A program made the position numbers and the translations under genes. Below, one piece after another: positions 6,876-12,229 of a stretch of 12,229 nt of DNA. How positions within the stretch are numbered: the first letter of the stretch is position 1; each line of letters begins with the position of its first letter. The notes beneath the pieces were generated by a model, which was not told the DNA's origin, did not search any database, and saw only the letters and a program-made list of their open reading frames with translations. Source of the DNA: Hyphomicrobiales bacterium. GTDB taxonomy: Bacteria; Pseudomonadota; Alphaproteobacteria; Rhizobiales; Aestuariivirgaceae. The DNA is taken from positions 1 through 12,229 of the forward strand of contig JAMOMM010000213.1 of the NCBI GenBank assembly GCA_027067085.1, written 5' to 3'.

Positions 6876-6930
6876 AAAGCTTGGGCCGCTCCAACATAGG
6901 CCATGTTTTCATTTAAGCAGGAGAATAACT

Positions 6931-7866
6931 GTGTTTAGTTTGTTTTTGAGGTTCTCTTTTAAATTTGTTGCATTGATTGTCTTTAGTTTGTCGCTCGGCA
7001 TTATGACCGCGCAAGCTGCAAACCCGCTTGTCGATGTTGATTGGGTGAAATCCAATACGGGTAAAGACAATGTTGTTTTTATAGATTTACGCGCTGCTGG
7101 TTCTTATCAGGCTGGCCACGTACCAGGTGCAATAAATACTAGCTATGGCCGAGATCAGTGGCGAATGAAGCTGAATGGTATCAATGGAATGCGACCGCCC
7201 GTTGCTCATTTAAAGAAGCTTGTCGAAAAGCTTGGTATCAAAAATAACAGCCATGTGGTTTTGATGCATGGAGGTTACAGTGCGGCAGAAACGGGCATCG
7301 CAACGCGGATTTATTGGACGCTAAAGCTTATTGGACTCAAGGAAATATCCATCCTTAACGGTGGTATGACAGCGTATTTAAAGGATAAAACCGCCAAATT
7401 AGAAAAGGGGCGAGTTGCACCTGTTGCCACGACATTTAACATTGAAATGAACAGAAGTATTTTGGCAACTGCTAGTGATGTGGAAACTGGACTAAAGAAT
7501 GATGTGCAATTGCTCGATAGCCGGCCAACAGATCAGCATATTGGTATCAATAAAAGTGGTTCTGTGACGCGATATGGTACGTTGCCCAATTCTATCAGTA
7601 TTCCAGGTCGTTGGATGACCGTTAATGATAAGGGTGTTTTTCGCTCTAAAAGTGTTCTAGCAAAAATTTACGCGGCTCAAAAAGCCTCATCAAAGCGAAA
7701 TACGATTGTGTTCTGTAATACGGGACATTGGGCATCGCTTGGCTGGTTTATTGACTCAGAGTTGCTGGGTAACAAACAGTCTAAAATGTATGATGGATCG
7801 TTGGCGCAATGGTCTCGTTTGCCAGCAGTTGACCACCCTCTTATGGTCAAACTGAATACGCAGTGA
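6931..7866 (+). CDS. Exported two-domain rhodanese (sulfurtransferase)
   Basis: Rhodaneses transfer sulfane sulfur, for example from thiosulfate or mercaptopyruvate, to thiophilic acceptors via a cysteine persulfide. I chose the GTG at 6931 because AGGAG lies 7 nt upstream and translation from it gives a clean signal peptide: Arg/Lys residues, a hydrophobic core at about 10-24 and an AQA cleavage site near residue 29. A longer frame extends upstream without a good ribosome-binding site. The mature protein (311 residues with leader) has two rhodanese domains. The first keeps DLRAAGSYQAGHVPGA (52-67), but its loop reads LMHGGYSA with no Cys and should be inactive. The second has the active Cys262 in FCNTGHWAS. 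This inactive-active arrangement is standard for tandem rhodaneses. A periplasmic location is inferred. It converges on the next gene with an 8-nt gap and may be cotranscribed with the patatin gene. Confidence 0.9.
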   Translation: MFSLFLRFSFKFVALIVFSLSLGIMTAQAANPLVDVDWVKSNTGKDNVVFIDLRAAGSYQAGHVPGAINTSYGRDQWRMKLNGINGMRPPVAHLKKLVEKLGIKNNSHVVLMHGGYSAAETGIATRIYWTLKLIGLKEISILNGGMTAYLKDKTAKLEKGRVAPVATTFNIEMNRSILATASDVETGLKNDVQLLDSRPTDQHIGINKSGSVTRYGTLPNSISIPGRWMTVNDKGVFRSKSVLAKIYAAQKASSKRNTIVFCNTGHWASLGWFIDSELLGNKQSKMYDGSLAQWSRLPAVDHPLMVKLNTQ

Positions 7867-7874
7867 TTTTTAGC

Positions 7875-8744
7875 TTAGTCGCGCTTTTCAACGTCGATTC
7901 GCTTGCTGCCGCGTTTAAAATTATCAAAGTATAGTGTTGCCGTGCCAGGCATTGCCGCGCGGTTATGGCCAAAACGGAAATATTGCGTTGGACCAGAAAA
8001 ATCTTTTATGCCGATTGTTCCTGTGGCGCGTGCAACGAAATTGCCATTGGCAAATATTTCAATAAAGCCATCGTCATTTAGGCCCCCCTTGATGTGATAC
8101 ATCATATCCACCCAGCCTTTTTGCGGGTTGGGTAAAATTGGATGCTCTCCATAGGCAAGTGTGATGTCGTCATCGCCATCATATTTGTCTTTCTGCGATA
8201 GAAAACCAAATTGAGACATCAGGCCTTTTGACATGGCCGATATAAACCCTTCAGGTTTACCCGCAGCTGTTGCGATTAAAACCCGCGACTTTCCGCTTTC
8301 TAAGGTGATATGAAAAACACCGTTGTCAAAACGCTGGGCCAGATATGGACTGCCGTCTGTTTCTTGTTTCCAAGAAGCAATTTGCCAGCGTGTGTCACTG
8401 GTTATTCCACCCCTACCCTTTACGAGGAACGAAAATGAGTACCAAACCTCTTCGCCGAATTTGATTCGTGTTTTAGAGGCTTCTCGAATTTCACTCACCT
8501 GACAATTACATCTTTTATCGATGTCATAGCCTTTTACGCGAATAGCTAAAGACTTATTACCACTGCGTTTATGTGATTTGTCCATCCAATGTCGGCGATT
8601 TGGCATGTTACGAAGAGACCAGATTGAGGTGTCTATTGATTTGGCCTCAAAACCGTCAGATATAGCAGGTTTGGCGTGACTCACCTGCAGCCCAGTTAAG
8701 AGCGCAGCCACGGCAATAAAACCTGTAACGATTTTTTCAGACAT
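7875..8744 (-). CDS. Secreted polysaccharide-lyase-like protein
   Basis: The 289-residue protein starts with a signal peptide (hydrophobic core about 5-20, cleavage after HA near residue 24). The rest looks like a jelly-roll polysaccharide lyase of the heparin-lyase-I-like group: CQVSEIREASKTRIKFGEE (81-99), WYSFSFLVKG, QIASWKQ (121-127), KGWVDMMYHIKGG (209-221) and a terminal YFDNFKRG (272-279). These blocks are recognised from memory of the family; the substrate is unknown and lyase activity is unproven. Two close cysteines (RCNCQ, 78-82) may form a disulfide. An in-frame ATG lies 12 codons upstream (8780), but the 8744 start has GGA 5 nt before it, begins directly with the signal peptide, and the candidate promoter would place the transcript start downstream of 8780. 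No other sugar-metabolism gene is adjacent. Confidence 0.78.
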   Translation of the reverse strand: MSEKIVTGFIAVAALLTGLQVSHAKPAISDGFEAKSIDTSIWSLRNMPNRRHWMDKSHKRSGNKSLAIRVKGYDIDKRCNCQVSEIREASKTRIKFGEEVWYSFSFLVKGRGGITSDTRWQIASWKQETDGSPYLAQRFDNGVFHITLESGKSRVLIATAAGKPEGFISAMSKGLMSQFGFLSQKDKYDGDDDITLAYGEHPILPNPQKGWVDMMYHIKGGLNDDGFIEIFANGNFVARATGTIGIKDFSGPTQYFRFGHNRAAMPGTATLYFDNFKRGSKRIDVEKRD

Positions 8745-8779
8745 CAATTCCAAAGTCCCATGATTTTTCAATCGCATCA

Positions 8780-8813
8780 TTAATCGCTAAGTATTGTGTA
8801 AAGGTCAACCTTT
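8780..8813 (-). promoter_or_regulatory. Candidate promoter with overlapping dyad for the lyase-like gene
   Basis: On the minus strand TTGACC (8808-8803) and GATTAA (8785-8780) are 17 nt apart. The -35 is good, the -10 poor. A perfect dyad, AAAGGT (8800-8805)-CA-ACCTTT (8808-8813), covers the -35 and is a natural repressor-site shape. A second inverted repeat, AAAACAC (8823-8829) and GTGTTTT (8841-8847), lies just upstream. Inducible control would suit a secreted catabolic enzyme, but that is inference. Confidence 0.35.
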
Positions 8814-8921
8814 GATGTTTTTAAAACACGTTGATTATGTGTGTTTTTCATGGCTGATAAGAAAATTAGCGAAAATATTTAGTTATTGACCAAATGGCCA
8901 AATTCTTACGTTGAGATTTCG

Positions 8922-10046
8922 TCAATTGTCGTTCAATAACGGTGCACTTTTTGCTGGAGAGAGACTATCCCTGAAATATGGCGCTAAGCACGTGGGCAAT
9001 GCTGGAATATAATCGCCGTTTTCGTTGGTTAAGCTGGCTTGGAATAGCCCACGAGATTGAAAGTGTTGTTCTTGCATGGCCTCTTGGAGTGTGTTGACGA
9101 TGGTGCAACAACAGTCGTGCCCTTTAAACAATTCCTCCCAATGTTTGGCCGTTTGTTGGATGATAATGGATTGAATTTTGCTGATAACTTGTTTGGGGTC
9201 AAACTTGTGATCGATCATATCGCGTGGAAGGTCGATCAAAGCACAAAAATTTTGCCAAAATTTCTGTTCTAGTGCCGCAATAGCTAACAGTTTGCCGTCA
9301 CTGGTTTGGCATAATTGGTATCTTGGTGATCCACCGGTGAGTAGCGCGTCTCCATCCTTGGGCCATTTGTTGGTTGCTAAACCTTCTCCCATGGCAAACC
9401 CCATCAGCATGAACATATTATCGCTCATTGCGATGTCGAGATAACACCCTTTACCAGTTTTCTCCCGGGCTATCAGCGCCATCAAAATATTGACTAAAGC
9501 GGGATATGTACCGCCTGCGATGTCGGCAATGAGGGTTGGTGGTAATGTTGCACTGTTTTGGATATTTGGCTGCCCGCCAGTATTCATACCAGTGGAATTA
9601 TTGAGCAAACCCGTATCGCCAATATAATTGAGATCATGGCCAGCTTGCTGAGATTTTGGCCCTGTTTGGCCATACCCCGTAATTGAACAATAAATCAGTT
9701 TGGGATTTATTGACTTTAGCGTCTCATAATCAAGGCCGACTCGTTGCATGACACCTGGCCGAAACTGTTCAATGAGAATGTCACTTTGTTCAATCAATGG
9801 AATAAGTTTTTCACGCTGTTTTTCGTCTTTTATATCGATGCTGAGGGATTTCTTTCCACGATTGAACATGGCAAAATTCACAGAACTTTTTCCCCACATA
9901 GGTGGATAATGGCGCATGTCATCGCCAGTGGTTGGGCGCTCTATTTTAATGACTTCGGCCCCTGATTCCGCTAAAACCAAACTCGCAAGTGGCCCTGGCA
10001 AAAGTGTCGTAAAGTCTAAGACCTTATATCCATTTAACGGTTGCAT
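8922..10046 (-). CDS. Class III (CaiB/BaiF) CoA-transferase, alpha-methylacyl-CoA racemase-like
   Basis: Family III proteins either move CoA between carboxylic acids or epimerise 2-methylacyl-CoA thioesters. The 374-residue frame begins LNGYKVLDFTTLLPGPLAS, a typical CoA-binding N-terminus, with GAEVIKIERP (29-38), EQFRPGVMQRVGLDY (93-107) and GYGQTGP. The block AGHDLNYIG (135-143), Asp175 in IADIAGG and Glu260 in ALEQKFW match the positions of the His/Asp/Glu catalytic residues of alpha-methylacyl-CoA racemase, so a racemase-like role is favoured over a pure transferase. Members of this family are easily misassigned, so the substrate stays open. The ATG at 10046 has only a weak purine-rich ribosome-binding site. 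The gene diverges from the CoA-ester lyase gene; such pairing suggests, but does not prove, one acyl-CoA pathway. A Cys-Cys-Cys run (312-314) is unusual. Confidence 0.88.
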   Translation of the reverse strand: MQPLNGYKVLDFTTLLPGPLASLVLAESGAEVIKIERPTTGDDMRHYPPMWGKSSVNFAMFNRGKKSLSIDIKDEKQREKLIPLIEQSDILIEQFRPGVMQRVGLDYETLKSINPKLIYCSITGYGQTGPKSQQAGHDLNYIGDTGLLNNSTGMNTGGQPNIQNSATLPPTLIADIAGGTYPALVNILMALIAREKTGKGCYLDIAMSDNMFMLMGFAMGEGLATNKWPKDGDALLTGGSPRYQLCQTSDGKLLAIAALEQKFWQNFCALIDLPRDMIDHKFDPKQVISKIQSIIIQQTAKHWEELFKGHDCCCTIVNTLQEAMQEQHFQSRGLFQASLTNENGDYIPALPTCLAPYFRDSLSPAKSAPLLNDN

Positions 10047-10120
10047 CTGACTTTCTTTCTTTTTGAAAAATTGCTGACCTTGCTTTGTGCGTATACTTAG
10101 TCAATATATTCGCCTTTATG

Positions 10121-10154
10121 TGATAGTGACATATCAGTTGGTTTAGGACTATAG
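10121..10154 (+). promoter_or_regulatory. Sigma70-type promoter for the CoA-ester lyase gene
   Basis: GTGACA (10126-10131) and CTATAG (10149-10154) are separated by exactly 17 nt, close to the alphaproteobacterial consensus; the leader would be about 35 nt. The -35 hexamer sits precisely between the arms of an inverted repeat, TGATA (10121-10125) and TATCA (10132-10136), which may be an operator. I found no equally good promoter for the divergent CoA-transferase gene. Confidence 0.5.
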
Positions 10155-10196
10155 AGTGTTGATGCCAAGTTTAGAAAAATAGAAAGTGGTCAGCCT

Positions 10197-11240
10197 ATGA
10201 AACTCCCTCGTCAGTTCTTTAAGCCCCTTGCAATTGGTGCACCTGAGCCATTGAAAGAGCTCCCTGTAAACTTGGAACGTATGATCCACTTTTTGCCGCC
10301 GCACATTGAGAAAATGCGCGCCAAGGTGCCCGATATGATTCCAAAAGTTGATGTCATTCTGGGTAATTTAGAAGACGCAATCCCTGCAGATCAAAAACAA
10401 GCGGCACGGGCTGGGTTTATTGAAATGGCTCGCGACAATGATTTTGGCTCAACGGGCCTTTGGACGCGGATCAATTGTCTCAATAGCCCATGGGTTTTCG
10501 ATGATATTACTGAAATCGTTCGAGAAGTCGGTAATAAACTAGATGTTATCATGTTGCCGAAAGTTGAAGGCCCGTGGGATATTTATTATTTGGACCAGCT
10601 TTTAGCGCAGCTTGAAGCGCGTTATGAGGTGAAGAAACCGATTCTGATCCACGCAATTTTGGAAACCGCTGAAGGTGTGAACAATGTTGTTGATATTGCA
10701 ACAGCAAGCCCTCGCATGCATGGCATGAGCCTTGGGCCAGCTGACTTGGCAGCTTCACGCGGTATGAAAACTACCCGTGTTGGTGGTGGGCACCCTGCTT
10801 ACGGTATTTTGGCCGATAGTGATGGTAGCCAAGGCAAGCGTGACTTTTATCAACAAGATTTATGGCATTTCACTGTTGCTAAAATGGTGGATGCTTGTTC
10901 GGCTGCGGGTATTAAAGCATTTTATGGCCCGTTCGGTGATTTTTCAGACCTTGAAGCCTGTGAAGCTCAATTTAGAAATGCATTCTTGCTTGGTTGTGCG
11001 GGCGCTTGGTCCTTGCATCCGTCGCAAATTGGTATTGCAAAAACTGTCTTTTCACCAGATCCTGACGAAGTGAAGTTTGCCTTGCGCATTCTGGAAGGAA
11101 TGCCAGATGGTACAGGCGCTGTGATGATTGATGGTAAGATGCAGGACGATGCAACGTGGAAGCAAGCCAAGGTTATTGCTGACTTAGCGCGAATTGTTGC
11201 AGAAAAAGACCCTGACACTGCCGAAAAATATGGTTTATAG
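10197..11240 (+). CDS. HpcH/HpaI aldolase/citrate lyase family CoA-ester lyase (malyl-CoA lyase type)
   Basis: This enzyme family makes or breaks C-C bonds in CoA esters such as malyl-CoA, beta-methylmalyl-CoA or citramalyl-CoA, using Mg2+. The 347-residue TIM-barrel protein shows NLEDAIPADQK (57-67), the CoA/substrate Arg in RINCLNSPW (91-99), PKVEGPWD (121-128), likely metal ligands Glu156 in ETAEG and Asp183 in GPADLAAS, GPFGDFSD (244-251) and WSLHPSQI (271-278). A C-terminal lid-like segment carries MIDGKMQDDA. The VGGGHPAYG and GPFGDFSD blocks fit malyl-CoA lyase-like proteins better than CitE of citrate lyase, and no citrate lyase partner subunits are present. The exact substrate cannot be read from sequence. 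The ATG at 10197 follows a weak GTGG-type ribosome-binding site. The gene is divergent from the CoA-transferase and is followed by hspQ about 58 nt later. Confidence 0.88.
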   Translation: MKLPRQFFKPLAIGAPEPLKELPVNLERMIHFLPPHIEKMRAKVPDMIPKVDVILGNLEDAIPADQKQAARAGFIEMARDNDFGSTGLWTRINCLNSPWVFDDITEIVREVGNKLDVIMLPKVEGPWDIYYLDQLLAQLEARYEVKKPILIHAILETAEGVNNVVDIATASPRMHGMSLGPADLAASRGMKTTRVGGGHPAYGILADSDGSQGKRDFYQQDLWHFTVAKMVDACSAAGIKAFYGPFGDFSDLEACEAQFRNAFLLGCAGAWSLHPSQIGIAKTVFSPDPDEVKFALRILEGMPDGTGAVMIDGKMQDDATWKQAKVIADLARIVAEKDPDTAEKYGL

Positions 11241-11298
11241 TCAGTTTTAGATAAAAGTGGGCTGTTTCTAAACTCGGGTGATTATTGTGACGCAAGAA

Positions 11299-11628
11299 AT
11301 GAAACTAGCAAAGTTTGCCATTGGCCAAGTGGTTATGCATCGGTTGTTTCCTTTTCGTGGGGTGATTATTGATGTTGACCCTGTATTTGCAAACTCTGAT
11401 GAGTGGTGGGATTCAATCCCTGCTGAAATTCGCCCCCATAAAGAACAACCGTTTTATCATTTGCTCGCGGAGAATGAAGAAACCGAATATGCAGCATATG
11501 TTTCAGAGCAAAACCTTTTGCCTGACGAAACAATGGCGCCCATTCGCCATCCAGAAGTTGCCGATTACTTTGGTTCATATGATCGCGAAACCAATTATTA
11601 CTCTTTGAAAAATACCCGCGCCAACTAA
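11299..11628 (+). CDS. hspQ: Heat shock protein HspQ (YccV-like, hemimethylated-DNA-binding fold)
   Basis: HspQ is a small cytosolic protein, studied in enterobacteria as a Lon specificity factor and as a binder of hemimethylated DNA; the role in this organism is inferred. The protein has the family blocks FAIGQVV (6-12), HRLFPFRGVIIDVDP (14-28), QPFYHLL (50-56), YVSEQNL (67-73) and a C-terminal RHPEV. It is about 109 residues from the ATG at 11299. The start is uncertain: in-frame GTG codons lie at 11278 and 11287, and the latter has GGGTG 6 nt upstream while the ATG has no clear ribosome-binding site. I chose the ATG because the family usually begins only a few residues before the (K)FxIGQ block. 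The gene stands between the CoA-ester lyase and the peptide-binding protein gene and may be read with the former; no heat-shock promoter was recognised. Confidence 0.92.
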   Translation: MKLAKFAIGQVVMHRLFPFRGVIIDVDPVFANSDEWWDSIPAEIRPHKEQPFYHLLAENEETEYAAYVSEQNLLPDETMAPIRHPEVADYFGSYDRETNYYSLKNTRAN

Positions 11629-11711
11629 CATAAATGCGGTCTCACTTCTCCGTTTTTGGTGCTGATTTTTGCACGGTTTTAGAATCAGTGATTTTGTGGC
11701 TTACTCAAGCA

Positions 11712-12229
11712 ATGAAAAAAGCTGCTTTATTTACACTTCTATCTATTGTTTTATTCTCAATCTCTGCTGCTGGCATTGGCGCGCGTGCTGAACCTGTTCA
11801 TGGAATCTCCATGCAGGGAGATCTCGCCTTAGCCGCAGACTTTAAACATTACCCCTATGCCAACCCTGACGCACCCAAAGGCGGTGTTTATAAGCGCGCC
11901 ATCACGGGTGGTTTTGACAGCGTTCATCCATTCATATTAAAAGGTCGCCCAGCGGCCGCACTTCGGGTTTATGTGTTTGAAAGCCTGTTATCGCGCAATC
12001 GATCTGAGCCGTTTTCTTTATATGGTCTCATTGCGGAAAAGATAGAGGTTCCAGAAGATCGAAGTCAGATCACCTTTTACATCAATCCCAAGGCACACTT
12101 TTCTGATGGTACGCCAATAACCACAAAAGACGTGTTGTTCTCATATGAAACATTGCGCGACAAAGGGCGTGGAAACCACCGATATTACTACAAAAAAATC
12201 ATTCGAACAAAAGTACACGATAGTCACAA
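11712..12229 (+). CDS. Extracellular peptide-binding protein, family 5 (YejA-like), 3' part beyond window
   Basis: The frame is open from the ATG at 11712 to the window end (172 codons plus 2 nt). It starts with a signal peptide (MKKAALF, hydrophobic core to about residue 20, cleavage near ARA-EP at 26-27). The mature part HGISMQGDLAL, YPYANPDAPKGGVYKRA, FDSVHPFILKG, then FESLLSR, YGLIAEKIEVP, FYINPKAHFSDGTPIT and KDVLFSYETL is the classic N-lobe of family 5 solute-binding proteins, closest in style to YejA-like oligopeptide receptors. It would deliver peptides in the periplasm to an ABC importer whose permease and ATPase genes probably follow on the right. There is no cysteine lipobox, so it should be soluble. 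The ribosome-binding site is weak. An 83-nt spacer separates it from hspQ. Confidence 0.9.
   Translation, partial: MKKAALFTLLSIVLFSISAAGIGARAEPVHGISMQGDLALAADFKHYPYANPDAPKGGVYKRAITGGFDSVHPFILKGRPAAALRVYVFESLLSRNRSEPFSLYGLIAEKIEVPEDRSQITFYINPKAHFSDGTPITTKDVLFSYETLRDKGRGNHRYYYKKIIRTKVHDSH

Noticed and set aside
6862..6930. Upstream extension of the rhodanese reading frame by 23 codons
   Set aside because: The extension would put a polar, basic stretch before the signal peptide and has no ribosome-binding site, whereas GTG at 6931 has AGGAG at good spacing.
11243..11274. Inverted repeat AGTTTTAGA...TCTAAACT after the CoA-ester lyase stop
   Set aside because: It has a bulge, a 15-nt loop, AT-rich weak arms and no U-tract, which is too weak to call a terminator or operator.
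1..12229. CRISPR array, tRNA/rRNA genes, insertion sequences, prophage or integrase genes
   Set aside because: I saw no regularly spaced direct repeats, no cloverleaf-like sequence, no transposase or integrase motifs and no attachment-site duplication. The only repeat is the two-copy intergenic element.

Overview
The window looks like chromosomal DNA of an alphaproteobacterium, most likely from the Hyphomicrobiales/Rhizobiales side. This rests on protein style: an alphaproteobacterial membrane-anchored DnaJ-type protein, an HspQ of the alphaproteobacterial form, a YejA-like peptide-binding protein and a CoA-ester lyase of the malyl-CoA type. Base composition is moderate, with AT-rich spacers. 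No rRNA, tRNA, CRISPR array, transposase, integrase or phage gene is visible. I see twelve protein genes, two of them cut by the window edges.

Left part (1-2423): the 5' portion of a membrane DnaJ-family protein gene (minus) diverges from panC (plus). panC converges on ssb (minus), with a compact hairpin between them. Two copies of a 109-nt intergenic repeat (511-619 and 2295-2403) bracket the panC-ssb block. Both lie in the same orientation, align without gaps and contain two hairpins each.

Middle part (2424-8744): a solitary Mrr-type restriction endonuclease gene lies just downstream of mccB (3-methylcrotonyl-CoA carboxylase carboxyltransferase subunit), both minus. From mccB a 121-nt region diverges to a plus-strand pair: a patatin-like phospholipase of the NTE type with an N-terminal cyclic-nucleotide-binding domain, then an exported two-domain rhodanese. 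The rhodanese converges on a secreted polysaccharide-lyase-like protein (minus).

Right part (8922-12229): a class III (CaiB/BaiF, racemase-like) CoA-transferase gene (minus) diverges from a malyl-CoA-lyase-type HpcH/HpaI gene (plus) across a 150-nt region holding a good sigma70-type promoter. hspQ follows, then the 5' part of a family 5 (YejA-like) extracellular peptide-binding protein that runs off the window.

Much of the content is housekeeping: pantothenate synthesis, single-strand DNA binding and protein quality control. A recurring theme is acyl-CoA chemistry: MccB for leucine breakdown, plus the divergent CoA-transferase and C-C lyase, which could handle branched or C5 dicarboxylic CoA esters. 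That functional link is inference. I found no clearly new multi-gene system. The most interesting signals are the paired structured repeats, the divergent CoA-transferase/lyase pair, the lone Mrr gene behind mccB and several dyad symmetries over candidate promoters.
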